From Sphingomonadales bacterium (GTDB taxonomy: Bacteria; Pseudomonadota; Alphaproteobacteria; Sphingomonadales; Sphingomonadaceae), in contig JAGWMZ010000001.1 of the NCBI GenBank assembly GCA_028871475.1, forward strand, positions 186,001 to 250,000: DNA of 64,000 bases. The letters run 5' to 3'. Both the position numbers and the translations under genes were made by a program. The notes under the pieces were generated by a model. The model worked only from the letters and a program-made list of their open reading frames with translations, searched no databases and was not told the origin of the DNA. The first letter of the stretch is position 1, and every line of letters starts with the position of its first letter. Below, in pieces: positions 8,390-16,725 of the stretch.

Positions 8390-9157
8390 TTAGCGCCAAG
8401 GCAATGCCAGCACCAGCCAGCCGGTGATCTCGCCCACCACCTGCATCGCGCCCAGCACATCGCCCGTCTGTCCGCCGATCTGCCGCCGTGCCAGCCAGCC
8501 CAGCGCGGCCACGGCCGCCACCATGACGGCCAGAACGCGCATCGCGGTCAAGGGCGGGAACGCCAGGGCCAAAGCCTCGCCCGCCAGCCCGAGTGCGACC
8601 ACAAGGCGCCACAGCCCCACCCCGGCCGCCGCGCGCCCCAGGCCATCGGCGCGCGCCGCCGGCATCCATGCCAATGCGGCCACCAGCAGGCCACGGCTCG
8701 CCACGGCAAGCGCGATGACCGCCAGCGCCGCATTATGGCCCCGGGCCTGCCCCATCTGCGCCAGCATCATCCAGCGCAGCCCCAGCGCCATCACCAGAGC
8801 GATGGCGCCATAGCTGCCCAGACGGCTGTCCTTCATGATCTCCAGCTTGCGTTCCCGCGTGTGCCCGCCGCCGAAACCATCGGCAACATCGGCCAGCCCA
8901 TCCTCATGGAGCGCGCCCGTCGCCAGCAGGCCGGCGACCATCGCCAGTGCCGCGGCAACGCCGGCATTCCACCCGAGCGCCAGAGCGCCCGCCAGCACGC
9001 CCGCCACGATGCCCCCCACCAGCAACCCGGCCAGCGGAAAAGCCCATGCCGCCTGGGCGAGACCGGGCACCGCGCCCGCAAGCCGCCCTGCCGGCAGCCG
9101 CGTCAGCAGCATGACCGCGCATTGCAACTCGCTCCAGCGGGCGCGCCATCCGCTCAC
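8390..9157 (-). CDS. cobS: Adenosylcobinamide-GDP ribazoletransferase (cobalamin synthase)
   Basis: Predicted 255 residues, an integral membrane protein. It joins adenosylcobinamide-GDP and alpha-ribazole (or its phosphate) to give adenosylcobalamin (phosphate), the last assembly step. Family hallmarks are 'LTRLP' near the N-terminus, the acidic motif 'GALHEDGLADVADGFGGG' and 'IMKDSRLGSYGA', followed by several membrane segments. The GTG at 9157 overlaps the cobT stop as GTGA and restores the normal N-terminus; the much longer open frame upstream lies over cobT and is a shadow. In Pseudomonas denitrificans naming this is cobV; do not confuse it with the cobaltochelatase subunit also called CobS. 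Confidence 0.9.
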   Translation of the reverse strand: MSGWRARWSELQCAVMLLTRLPAGRLAGAVPGLAQAAWAFPLAGLLVGGIVAGVLAGALALGWNAGVAAALAMVAGLLATGALHEDGLADVADGFGGGHTRERKLEIMKDSRLGSYGAIALVMALGLRWMMLAQMGQARGHNAALAVIALAVASRGLLVAALAWMPAARADGLGRAAAGVGLWRLVVALGLAGEALALAFPPLTAMRVLAVMVAAVAALGWLARRQIGGQTGDVLGAMQVVGEITGWLVLALPWR

Positions 9158-10158
9158 GCCTCGCTCACTCCGGCCTCGCCAAAGGTTGCCATGCCATTGT
9201 GGCAGGCCAGCGCCGCGCGAAGGATACCCAGAGCAAGCGCTGCCCCCGTTCCTTCGCCCAGCCGCATCCCCATATCGAGCAAGGCCTGCTTGCCAAGGGC
9301 GTCGAGCAGACGGCGGTGGCCCGGCTCGGCGCTGGCATGGCCAACGAGGCAATGGTCGAGCAGGCGCGGATCGACACCATGCAGGACGCCGGCCGAGGCG
9401 GTGCAGATGAAACCATCGAGCAGCACCGGAATGCGCGCCGCCCGCGCGGCCAGCACCGCCCCGCACAGCGCCGCCTGCTCGCGCCCGCCCAGTGCGCTCA
9501 GCAGGGCCATGCCTGTCACGCCCCGATGGCGTTCCAGCCCCCTGGCAATGACCTGCGCCTTGCGCGCCATGCCCTGCGCATCCGCGCCCGTGCCCGGCCC
9601 GACCCAATCGGCAGGTTCTCCTCCCAGCAGCGCGCAGGCCAGCGCCGCCGCCACCGTGGAATTGCCAATGCCCATCTCGCCCAGCACCAGCACGTCGGCG
9701 CTTTGGTCCACCGCCGCCGCGCCGCGATTGAGCGCATCGAGCGTCTCGGCCTCATCCATCGCCAGCGCCTGTGTGAAGTCAGCGGTGGGGCGGTCAAGAT
9801 CGAGCGAAACGGCCGAAAGCTCGGCACCGAATGCACCACAAAGCTGATTGATGGCCGCCCCGCCGCTTTCGTAATTGGCGACCATCTGCACGGTCACCTC
9901 GGCGGGATAGGGGCTGACCCCATGGACGCAGATGCCATGGTTGCCGGCAAAGACCAGCGCCTGCGCGCGCTCGATCACCGGCTTTTCCCGGCCCCGCCAC
10001 CCGGCCATGAAGATCGCCACCTCCTCAAGGCGGCCAAGCGAGCCGGGCGGCTTGGTCAGGCTGTTCTGACGGGCTCGGGCAGCAGAAGCAGCCTCCTCGT
10101 CAAAGCGGGGGGCAGTGGTGGCAAAATGCGCCACATCGGAAAGGCTGGAAAACATCAT
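9154..10158 (-). CDS. cobT: Nicotinate-nucleotide--dimethylbenzimidazole phosphoribosyltransferase
   Basis: Predicted 334 residues, normal family length. It transfers phosphoribose from nicotinate mononucleotide to 5,6-dimethylbenzimidazole, giving alpha-ribazole phosphate. Motifs: 'KPPGSLGRLEEVA' (about 37-50), 'VFAGNHGICVHGVSPYP', 'GEMGIGNSTVAAAL', 'VGPGTGAD', and 'RLGEGTGAAL', whose Glu302 matches the catalytic base near the C-terminus. The ATG overlaps the cobU stop as ATGA. Together with bluB in the neighbouring operon it commits this organism to dimethylbenzimidazole as lower ligand. It is CobU in P. denitrificans naming. Confidence 0.93.
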   Translation of the reverse strand: MMFSSLSDVAHFATTAPRFDEEAASAARARQNSLTKPPGSLGRLEEVAIFMAGWRGREKPVIERAQALVFAGNHGICVHGVSPYPAEVTVQMVANYESGGAAINQLCGAFGAELSAVSLDLDRPTADFTQALAMDEAETLDALNRGAAAVDQSADVLVLGEMGIGNSTVAAALACALLGGEPADWVGPGTGADAQGMARKAQVIARGLERHRGVTGMALLSALGGREQAALCGAVLAARAARIPVLLDGFICTASAGVLHGVDPRLLDHCLVGHASAEPGHRRLLDALGKQALLDMGMRLGEGTGAALALGILRAALACHNGMATFGEAGVSEA

Positions 10159-10658
10159 TTCACCCTCAAGGGCAGTCCACAGACCGCCAGAATCACTTCA
10201 TCGGCAAGGCTTGCCACCTGCTGGTTGAGCAGGCCGGCGGCATCACGAAAGGCGCGGGCCAGCGCATTGTCGGGCACGATACCGCCGCCCACCTCATTGG
10301 TCACCAACACCACGGGCAACACGCGCGCGGCAAGGGCAGAAAGCAGATCGCGGGCCTCGTCCTGCCAGTCGCGCTCGGCCAGCATCAGATTGGTCAGCCA
10401 CAGCGTCAGGCAATCCACAAGGCAGGGCGCATCGTCATGCTGACGCAAGGCCCCGGCGAGATCGAGCGGCGCCTCCACCGTCGTCCACCCCTGCGCGCGG
10501 CGGGCCTGATGGTGGGCGATGCGCTCCTTCATTTCGCCGTCAAAGGCCTGAGCGGTGGCAATGTAGGTGGCATACCCGCAATGGGCCAGCGCGCGTTCCT
10601 CGGCCAGAGCGCTTTTTCCCGACCTTGCGCCGCCTGTCACCAGAAGAATCTGTCCCAT
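10155..10658 (-). CDS. cobU: Adenosylcobinamide kinase / adenosylcobinamide-phosphate guanylyltransferase
   Basis: Predicted 167 residues. It phosphorylates adenosylcobinamide and then transfers GMP to make adenosylcobinamide-GDP. The P-loop 'TGGARSGKS' is at residues 8-16, and 'EMKERIAHHQARR' contains the His that carries the guanylyl intermediate. 'DCLTLWLTNLM' and 'VTNEVGGGIVP' are further family blocks. The ATG at 10658 gives the compact family N-terminus; an ATG six codons upstream (10676) is also possible. It is the first gene of the minus-strand operon, and an 84-base gap separates it from the divergent cobC, so both promoters must lie there or overlap the coding ends. CobP in P. denitrificans naming. 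Confidence 0.92.
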   Translation of the reverse strand: MGQILLVTGGARSGKSALAEERALAHCGYATYIATAQAFDGEMKERIAHHQARRAQGWTTVEAPLDLAGALRQHDDAPCLVDCLTLWLTNLMLAERDWQDEARDLLSALAARVLPVVLVTNEVGGGIVPDNALARAFRDAAGLLNQQVASLADEVILAVCGLPLRVK

Positions 10659-10742
10659 TGCCCGCGCGCGCTCCATCAATCGCTTGCCGAATCGGGCGCA
10701 GAGAAACCAGAAGCACGCGCAACTCAAGAGGAGATGTGCTTT

Positions 10743-11330
10743 TTGCCCGATGCCGCGCGCCATGATCTTCTGCTCATCCGCCATGCCCCCGCGCTGACCG
10801 GGGGGTGCATGGCCGGGCGGCGCGATGTTCCGGCGGATCTGGGCGACAGGGCCGCCTTGCCGGCTGTGCGGCGAATGATCGGCCCGGTCGGGCGGATCAT
10901 CGCCAGCCCGGCGCGGCGCTGCATCGAAACCGCCCAGGCGCTGTTCGATCTGGCCGAGGTGGAGGCGGACCCCCGCCTGTGGGAGCAGGATTTCGGCGCA
11001 TGGGAAGGCTTGCCCTATGCCGACCTGCCCGATCTGGGCCCTCTTTCGGGCGCCCAGCTGGCCGTCCACCGCCCGCCTGATGGCGAGAGCTTTGCCGATC
11101 TTTGCGCGCGCACCCTGCCTGCGCTGGAAGCCCTGATCGAACCTTGCGGGCCAGTGGCCATCGTTGCCCATGCCGGCACGGTGCGTGCAGGCCTCGCCAT
11201 GGCGCTGGGCGATGTCGCTGCCGCCTTGCGGTTCAGCGTAGAGCCGCTCTCGCTCACCCGGCTGTGCCGCGCGGGCGAGGGCTGGGCCGTCCTTGGCGTC
11301 AACCAGACCGCGCAGGCCGGTGTCGCATGA
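10743..11330 (+). CDS. cobC: Histidine phosphatase, probable alpha-ribazole phosphatase
   Basis: Predicted 195 residues. The phosphoglycerate-mutase-like fold is shown by 'LLIRHAPALTGG' (catalytic RHA), 'IASPARRCIETAQAL', 'EQDFGAWEGLPYADL' and 'AIVAHAGTVRAGLA' with the second catalytic His. It removes phosphate from alpha-ribazole phosphate or adenosylcobalamin phosphate. The start is uncertain: the ATG at 10734 abuts its AGAGGAG, while the TTG at 10743 is 9 bases from it, so I prefer TTG. The stop overlaps cbiB as ATGA, placing it first in cobC-cbiB-cobD-bluB. The Salmonella name is used; P. denitrificans CobC is a different enzyme. Confidence 0.8.
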   Translation: MPDAARHDLLLIRHAPALTGGCMAGRRDVPADLGDRAALPAVRRMIGPVGRIIASPARRCIETAQALFDLAEVEADPRLWEQDFGAWEGLPYADLPDLGPLSGAQLAVHRPPDGESFADLCARTLPALEALIEPCGPVAIVAHAGTVRAGLAMALGDVAAALRFSVEPLSLTRLCRAGEGWAVLGVNQTAQAGVA

Positions 11331-12283
11331 TGCTGGCCCATCATGCCGGGCAGATGCTGACCGGGCTCATCATTGAGGCGGGGCTGGGCTGGCCGGCGGC
11401 GCTCCATGCGCGCATCGGTCATCCTGTCGGCTGGCTGGGCAGGTTGATCTCCGCCGGGGACAGGCACTGGAACGATGAGCGCCTGTCTCCCGGCGCGCGC
11501 CGTCTGGCGGGGGCTGCTCTGGCCATGGGCATCATCGCCCTTGCGGCCAGCGGGGCCATCGCGCTGATGCTGGCCTTGCCGGGCGGCTGGCAAGGCATCG
11601 TGCTGGGCGGGGTACTGGCATGGCCGCTGCTGGCCGCCCGGTCGCTGCATGACCATGTGGCCGCCGTGGCGCGCCCGCTGGCCGGGGGCGATGTGGCCGG
11701 AGCACGGCGGGCCGTCGCAATGATCGTGGGGCGCAACCCCGATGCGCTCGATACAGCGGGCATTGCGCGGGCGGCGGGGGAAAGTCTGGCGGAAAACACG
11801 TCGGACGGGGTGATCGCACCGCTGTTCTGGGGGCTGCTGCTGGGCCTGCCGGGCATCGCGGCCTACAAGGCCATCAACACGCTCGATTCCATGATCGCCT
11901 ATCGCACGCCGCGTCATCTGGCCTTTGGCTGGGCGGCGGCGCGGATCGATGACATCGCCAATCTTGTCCCCGCGCGGCTCTCGGGCCTGCTCTATGCGCT
12001 GGCCAGCACGCGTCCTTTCACCGCGCTGCGCGTGATGGTCAAGGATGCCCGCCACCACCGCTCGCCCAATGCCGGATGGCCGGAGGCCGGTTTTGCCGGA
12101 GCACTGGGCATCCGCCTGTCTGGCCCGCGCCTTTATGCCGAGGGCCCCAGCCGCGATGCATGGCTGAACGCCGGGGCGCCCGATCCCACCGCACGCGATC
12201 TGCGCGCGGGGCTCGCCCTTTACATCCGCGTGGTGGCTTTGGCCGCGGCCATCCTGCTGCTTATCATGCTGGCGGGGGCGTAA
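11327..12283 (+). CDS. cbiB: Adenosylcobinamide-phosphate synthase CbiB
   Basis: Predicted 318 residues, an integral inner-membrane enzyme that attaches aminopropanol phosphate to adenosylcobyrate. Signature blocks: 'HPVGWLGRLI' near residue 30, 'ARSLHDHV', 'IVGRNPDALD', 'RAAGESLAENTSDGVIAPLF', 'YKAINTLDSMI', 'RIDDIANLVPARL' and 'HRSPNAGWPEAGFAGAL', with hydrophobic stretches at about 64-100 and at the C-terminus. The first of two consecutive ATGs overlaps the cobC stop as ATGA. cobD, which makes its substrate, follows after 3 bases. CobD in P. denitrificans naming. Confidence 0.93.
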   Translation: MMLAHHAGQMLTGLIIEAGLGWPAALHARIGHPVGWLGRLISAGDRHWNDERLSPGARRLAGAALAMGIIALAASGAIALMLALPGGWQGIVLGGVLAWPLLAARSLHDHVAAVARPLAGGDVAGARRAVAMIVGRNPDALDTAGIARAAGESLAENTSDGVIAPLFWGLLLGLPGIAAYKAINTLDSMIAYRTPRHLAFGWAAARIDDIANLVPARLSGLLYALASTRPFTALRVMVKDARHHRSPNAGWPEAGFAGALGIRLSGPRLYAEGPSRDAWLNAGAPDPTARDLRAGLALYIRVVALAAAILLLIMLAGA

Positions 12284-12286
12284 GCC

Positions 12287-13255
12287 ATGGCACGCGACCA
12301 CGGAGGCGATCTTGACCGCGCGCGGGCACACTATGGTGAGGGGGAATGGATCGACCTGTCGACCGGCATCAACCCCCTGCCCTATCCCCTGCCGCCCATC
12401 ACCGCGCACAGCTGGGCTGCTTTGCCCACGGCCTCAGCGCGCGCGGCTTTGCTGCAGGCGGCGGCGGCGGCCTATGGCACGCAGGCGCCCATGGTGGCTC
12501 TGGCTGGCGCGCAGGCCGCCATTCAGTTGATGCCGCTGATCGGTAAGCGGGGCCGCGTGCGCGTGCTCTCGCCCACCTATAATGAACACGCCGCCAGTTA
12601 CCGCGCGGCGGGCTGGCAGGTCGAGGCCGTGCCGCGGGTCGAGGATCTGGCCGGCGCGCAAGTGGCGGTGCTCGTCAATCCGAACAATCCTGATGGGCGC
12701 ATTGTTGCCCCGCAGGAGCTTTTGGCCCTGCACGAGACGGTCGGCCTGCTGGTGGTCGATGAAAGCTTCGTCGATCCCCTGCCGCATCTTTCGCTGGCGC
12801 CCTATGCCGGGCGCAAGGGGCTGATCGTGCTGCGTTCCTTCGGCAAGTTTTACGGGCTGGCTGGCGTGCGGCTCGGCTTTGCGCTCGGCGATGGCGCGAT
12901 CATCGAGCAGCTCTCCACCCTCGCCGGGCCATGGCCGGTGGCGGGCCCCGCGCTGGAGATAGGCGCTGCTGCTCTGGCCGACAGCCCATGGGCCAGCCAC
13001 ACCAGCGCAAGGCTGATGAACGACGCGCAGCGCATGGACCGGCTCGCGCTTGCCCATGGCTGGACACTGGCGGGGGGCACGCCGCTGTTCCGCCTCTACG
13101 ACACGCCCGATGCCGCCGCTGCCCAGCACCATCTGGCGCGGCATCACTTGTGGAGCCGGATCTTTCCCTGGTCACCGCGCTTGATCCGGCTGGGCCTACC
13201 GGGCATGGAACCGCAGTGGCAGCGCCTTGCCACGGCGCTTGGCGAAAAGAGCTGA
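12287..13255 (+). CDS. cobD: Threonine-phosphate decarboxylase (PLP)
   Basis: Predicted 322 residues, class I/II aminotransferase fold. It decarboxylates L-threonine O-3-phosphate to the aminopropanol phosphate used by CbiB. Visible motifs: 'DLSTGINPLPYP' near the N-terminus, 'NPNNPDGR', 'VVDESFVDPL' and 'RSFGKFYGLAGVRLGF', where Lys187 should hold PLP. It lies 3 bases after cbiB and its stop overlaps the bluB ATG (TGATG). No L-threonine kinase gene is visible in the window, so the phosphothreonine must come from an enzyme encoded elsewhere. CobC in P. denitrificans naming. Confidence 0.92.
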   Translation: MARDHGGDLDRARAHYGEGEWIDLSTGINPLPYPLPPITAHSWAALPTASARAALLQAAAAAYGTQAPMVALAGAQAAIQLMPLIGKRGRVRVLSPTYNEHAASYRAAGWQVEAVPRVEDLAGAQVAVLVNPNNPDGRIVAPQELLALHETVGLLVVDESFVDPLPHLSLAPYAGRKGLIVLRSFGKFYGLAGVRLGFALGDGAIIEQLSTLAGPWPVAGPALEIGAAALADSPWASHTSARLMNDAQRMDRLALAHGWTLAGGTPLFRLYDTPDAAAAQHHLARHHLWSRIFPWSPRLIRLGLPGMEPQWQRLATALGEKS

Positions 13256-13878
13256 TGGATTTCACCCCTTCCGAGGCGGAAGCGCTCGAGCGCATCCTGC
13301 GCTGGCGGCGCGATGTGCGCCATTTCCGCCCCGAACCGATCGACGAAGCCCGGATCGAGCGGTTGCGCCACGCGATGGAACTGGCCCCCTCGGTGGGCAA
13401 TTCCCGGCCTTGGCGGGTGATCCGCGTCGACGACATGGCGCTGCGCCGGGCGGTGCATGACAATTTCCAGCAGGCCAATGCCCAGGCCGCGCAGAGCTAT
13501 GACGCGCAGAAACGCGCCGATTATGACAGGCTGAAACTGGCGGGGCTGGATGCCGCCCCCCTGCAGCTGGCGGTCTTTACCGTCACCGACCCCGAGCAGG
13601 GCCATGGGCTGGGTCGGCGCACCATGCCCGAAACGCTGCAGGCCTCCACCGCCATGGCGATTTACACGCTGTGGTTGACAGCGCGGGCCGACAATCTGGG
13701 CGTGGGCATGGTCTCGATCCTCGATCCCCATGCCATCGAACGCTTGCTGGCCGTGCCGCAAGACTGGGTGTTTTCCGCCTGGCTGTGCATCGGCACGCCT
13801 GAATTTACGGACGACACCCCCCTGCTGCACCGCGCCGGTTGGCAAGGCAACACCGCCCATCCATGGGAGCGGCGCTGA
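13255..13878 (+). CDS. bluB: 5,6-dimethylbenzimidazole synthase
   Basis: Predicted 207 residues, flavin-destructase branch of the nitroreductase fold. It cleaves reduced FMN with oxygen to make 5,6-dimethylbenzimidazole. Evidence: 'RRDVRHFRPEPID' with the conserved Asp at residue 20, 'MELAPSVGNSRPWR', 'LQASTAMAIYTLWLTAR', 'LGVGMVSILDP' and the C-terminal 'HPWERR'. The oxygen requirement agrees with the aerobic corrin route next door. It is the last gene of cobC-cbiB-cobD-bluB, and 3 bases separate its stop from the convergent cobQ stop, with no terminator between them. Confidence 0.93.
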   Translation: MDFTPSEAEALERILRWRRDVRHFRPEPIDEARIERLRHAMELAPSVGNSRPWRVIRVDDMALRRAVHDNFQQANAQAAQSYDAQKRADYDRLKLAGLDAAPLQLAVFTVTDPEQGHGLGRRTMPETLQASTAMAIYTLWLTARADNLGVGMVSILDPHAIERLLAVPQDWVFSAWLCIGTPEFTDDTPLLHRAGWQGNTAHPWERR

Positions 13879-13881
13879 GCC

Positions 13882-15327
13882 CTATCGCGCCAGCGCCAGC
13901 AGGCCCGCCACATCGACATGCGCCTCCAGATGGTCGGCCAGCGCGTCGAGCGTGGCCTCCACCCCGGCACCATAGGCCAGCCCCGATGAGCGCGCGCCCA
14001 ATGCTTCCAGGAAGGCGGCGCGAAAGCCATCCTGCGCGAAGAGCCCGTGCAGATAGCTGCCCGCAATCCGTCCATCAGGTGACACGGCGCCATCGGCCCG
14101 CCCCTCGATCAGCGCAAAGGGCCGGGCGCAATCGGGCCCCTGCGTGACGCCCAGATGGATCTCATAGCCTTCCACCGCCAACGCGCTGGGGCGATGCACT
14201 GCTTTCACCAGCCGCAGATGCTTGTCGCCCTGCATCCTTGTTTCCACATCGAGCAGGCCCAGCCCCGGCATCTCGCCCGCCGGCCCTTCCAGCCCATCGG
14301 GATCGCGCACCACATGGCCCAGCATCTGATAGCCGCCGCAAATGCCCAGCACATGCCCGCCGCGCCGCACATGGGCGGCCAGATCAACATCCCACCCCTG
14401 CGCGCGCAGAAAGGCAAGGTCGGCCCGCGTGCTCTTGCTGCCCGGCAGGATGACCAGCGCCGCATCGCCCGGCAGCGGCTGGCCCGCTGGCACCATCACC
14501 AGATCCACGTCCTCTTCCTGCGCCAGCGGGTCCAGATCATCGAAATTGGCGATGCGCGAAAAGATCGGCACTGCCACCTTCACCCGCCCTCCCGAACGCA
14601 CCGTGCCAATGTCGAGCGCATCCTCGGCAGGCAGCAGATGGGCCCTGTCGAACCATGGCACCACGCCAAAGCCGGGCCAGCCCGTGCGCTGCGCAATCTC
14701 GGCATAGCCATCGTCGAACAGGCGCGGGTCACCACGGAAGCGGTTGACCAGAAAGCCCCGGATCATAGCGGCATCGCCGGGTGACAGAACCGCCTGCGTG
14801 CCCACGATTTGCGCGATCACGCCGCCCCGGTCGATATCGCCCGCCAGCACGACCGGCACATCCGCCGCGCAGGCAAAGCCCATATTGGCGATGTCTCCGG
14901 CGCGCAGGTTGATTTCCGCCGGGCTGCCCGCGCCTTCCACCAGCACCAGATCATGGGCCGCGCGCAGCCTTGCGAAACTCTCCAGCACCGGCGCCATCAG
15001 TGTGGGCTTCAGCGCCGCATAGTCGCGCGCCTTCACCGTGGCGATGCGCCGCCCCTGCACCACCACCTGACTGCCGACCTCGCTTTCAGGCTTCAGCAGC
15101 ACCGGGTTCATGTCCGTATGCGGCGGCAGGCCACAAGCCAGCGCCTGCAAGGCCTGCGCGCGGCCGATCTCGCCGCCATCGGCCGTGACGGCGGCATTGT
15201 TCGACATGTTCTGCGGTTTGAAGGGCGCCACCGACAATCCACGCCGCCGCGCCGCGCGGCACAGGCCCGCCACCAGCAGCGATTTGCCGACGTTCGACCC
15301 GGTCCCCTGAAGCATCAACGCAGGCAT
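13882..15327 (-). CDS. cobQ: Cobyric acid synthase (glutamine-dependent)
   Basis: Predicted 481 residues, full length. It amidates carboxylates b, d, e and g of adenosylcobyrinate a,c-diamide with glutamine and ATP. The N-terminal synthetase domain has 'GTGSNVGKS' (residues 8-16), '[10 protein letters not shown]' and '[16 protein letters not shown]'. The C-terminal class I glutaminase domain has '[10 protein letters not shown]' with the nucleophilic Cys, and 'GSYLHGLF' with the catalytic His. It follows cobO by 8 bases on the same strand, so the two form a short operon. Equivalent to CbiP. Confidence 0.95.
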   Translation of the reverse strand: MPALMLQGTGSNVGKSLLVAGLCRAARRRGLSVAPFKPQNMSNNAAVTADGGEIGRAQALQALACGLPPHTDMNPVLLKPESEVGSQVVVQGRRIATVKARDYAALKPTLMAPVLESFARLRAAHDLVLVEGAGSPAEINLRAGDIANMGFACAADVPVVLAGDIDRGGVIAQIVGTQAVLSPGDAAMIRGFLVNRFRGDPRLFDDGYAEIAQRTGWPGFGVVPWFDRAHLLPAEDALDIGTVRSGGRVKVAVPIFSRIANFDDLDPLAQEEDVDLVMVPAGQPLPGDAALVILPGSKSTRADLAFLRAQGWDVDLAAHVRRGGHVLGICGGYQMLGHVVRDPDGLEGPAGEMPGLGLLDVETRMQGDKHLRLVKAVHRPSALAVEGYEIHLGVTQGPDCARPFALIEGRADGAVSPDGRIAGSYLHGLFAQDGFRAAFLEALGARSSGLAYGAGVEATLDALADHLEAHVDVAGLLALAR

Positions 15328-15335
15328 GAGGCGGG

Positions 15336-15965
15336 TTAGAACTCCACTCCGGCCTGCGCCTTGATGCCGCTGCGGAAAGGGTGCTTCACCAGCGTCATTT
15401 CGGTGACGAGATCAGCCATCTCGATCAGTTCGGGCGCGGCATTGCGGCCCGTCAGCACCACATGGGTCATCTCTGGCTTTTCATCGCGCAGGAAGGCCAG
15501 CACCTCCTCGATGGGCAGATAGCCATAGCGCAGGGCGATGTTGATCTCGTCGAGCAGCACCATGCGGATCTCGGGATTGGCGATCAGTTCCTTCGCCTTC
15601 TCCCACCCCTTGCGCGCGGCGGCAATGTCGCGCTCCTTGTCCTGCGTTTCCCAGGTGAAGCCCTCGCCCATGGCGTAAAACTGGCACAGATGCGCGAAAT
15701 GCCCCTCGATCAGGCGCCGCTCCCCCGTATCCCAGGCGCCCTTGATGAACTGCACCACAGCGCTTGGCATGCCATGAGCGACACAGCGCAGGATCATACC
15801 AAAGCCCGATGAGGACTTGCCCTTGCCCGGCCCCGTGTGCACGATGATTAGGCCTTTTTCGCCCTGCTTGCCGGCCATGATCTTGTCGCGAGAGGCTTTT
15901 TTCTTCGCCATTTTCGCATTGTGGCGGGCGACGTCGTCGAGCGCCTCGCTCGGATCGGCAGTCAT
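15336..15965 (-). CDS. cobO: Cob(I)yrinic acid a,c-diamide adenosyltransferase (CobA/CobO type)
   Basis: Predicted 209 residues. It transfers the adenosyl group from ATP to reduced cobalt. The P-loop '[14 protein letters not shown]' is at about 43-56, with 'VQFIKGAW', '[13 protein letters not shown]', '[13 protein letters not shown]' and the C-terminal '[15 protein letters not shown]', all standard for this type rather than the PduO type. The ATG at 15965 has CTGGAG about 7 bases upstream; the very long open frame extending to 17393 is a shadow of cobW. Its leader lies in the gap that also holds the plus-strand cobalamin riboswitch, so the two units diverge. cobQ is next downstream. Confidence 0.94.
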   Translation of the reverse strand: MTADPSEALDDVARHNAKMAKKKASRDKIMAGKQGEKGLIIVHTGPGKGKSSSGFGMILRCVAHGMPSAVVQFIKGAWDTGERRLIEGHFAHLCQFYAMGEGFTWETQDKERDIAAARKGWEKAKELIANPEIRMVLLDEINIALRYGYLPIEEVLAFLRDEKPEMTHVVLTGRNAAPELIEMADLVTEMTLVKHPFRSGIKAQAGVEF

Positions 15966-16041
15966 GGGGCAACTCCAGAGGGAAGGGAACAGGCGGCGTT
16001 TCTTGACAGGCCCGCTGCAATACCGCAATCCCGCCCGCGCT

Positions 16042-16246
16042 GGTTCCTGTGGTGGAGCGATCCGCCAGAGGCGAAGAGGGAATGTGATAAGGCCGCGCCG
16101 CACCATCCGGCAAGGCCGAGGCACAGCCGCCCCCGCGACCGTTACTCGGATGAGACAGCTTCGATGCCACTGGCCGCAAGGCACGGGAAGGCGAAGCTGG
16201 CGCAAGGCCGCCATGGCCCATAATCCGCCAGCCGGGAGACCTGCCA
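16042..16246 (+). promoter_or_regulatory. Cobalamin riboswitch
   Basis: The adenosylcobalamin aptamer elements appear in order: GGTTCC at 16043-16048, GAAGAGGGAATGTGATAA at 16073-16090, CAGCCGCCCCCGCGACCG at 16124-16141, GATGAGACAGC at 16149-16159, GCCACTG near 16166, GGGAAGGC near 16185, and the B12 box GCCGGGAGACCTGCC at 16231-16245. It is on the plus strand, about 107 bases ahead of the DUF1636-cobW-cobN operon. The expression platform is less clear: GCGCTG (16274-16279) can pair with CAGCGC (16315-16320), which could affect either termination or access to the 16353 start. High adenosylcobalamin would be expected to switch the operon off. Confidence 0.93.
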
Positions 16247-16352
16247 GCACGGAGTTGAACGGGCAGCCGGGGTGCGCTGCGGCCGGTGTGTCTGGTGCCT
16301 GCGCGCCGGGCGCCCAGCGCTGTGCCCTTTCTCCCATGGAGAAGTGCGTAGA

Positions 16353-16721
16353 GTGAGCCAAGCCGACCAGACCACCCTTTTCGTCTGCACCACCTGCCGT
16401 GCGGGCGAGGCCACCGCCGAGGGCGAGGCGGTGCCCGGCGCGCGCCTTGCCCAGGCCCTCCTCAGCGCCAATGAAGTAGAAAGCGTCACCATCCGCCCCA
16501 CCGAATGCCTGTCGGCCTGCACCAATGGCTGCTCCATCGCGCTGACCCGCAAGGGGAGCTGGACCTATGTCTATGGCCGGCTGAGCGAGGCTGACGTGCC
16601 CGACATTCTCGCCGGGGCCGCCGCCTATGCCGACAGCCCGGATGGCATCGTGCCATGGCGGGCGCGCCCCACCATCTTTCGCAAGCAATCCATCGCCCGC
16701 ATCCCCCCGCTGGAGCTTTAA
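16353..16721 (+). CDS. DUF1636 small Cys-rich metal-binding protein
   Basis: Predicted 122 residues. It has 'FVCTTCRAGEA' near the N-terminus and 'TECLSACTNGCSIAL' in the middle, so at least five cysteines are placed as in thioredoxin-like ferredoxin folds. The DUF1636 family is commonly seen beside cobW and cobN and has no proven function; a metal or Fe-S role in cobalt handling is inference. The GTG at 16353 is chosen because GGAGAAG lies 8 bases upstream and the cysteine domain begins soon after. An out-of-frame ATG at 16336 encodes only six codons and stops across this GTG. First gene behind the cobalamin riboswitch; 4 bases precede cobW. Confidence 0.85.
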   Translation: MSQADQTTLFVCTTCRAGEATAEGEAVPGARLAQALLSANEVESVTIRPTECLSACTNGCSIALTRKGSWTYVYGRLSEADVPDILAGAAAYADSPDGIVPWRARPTIFRKQSIARIPPLEL

Positions 16722-16725
16722 CCCC

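Noticed and set aside
8390..10158. Reading cobS and cobT as AAA-type cobaltochelatase subunits
   Set aside because: The motifs are those of the ribazoletransferase and the phosphoribosyltransferase; only the names coincide. The chelatase AAA subunits are absent here.
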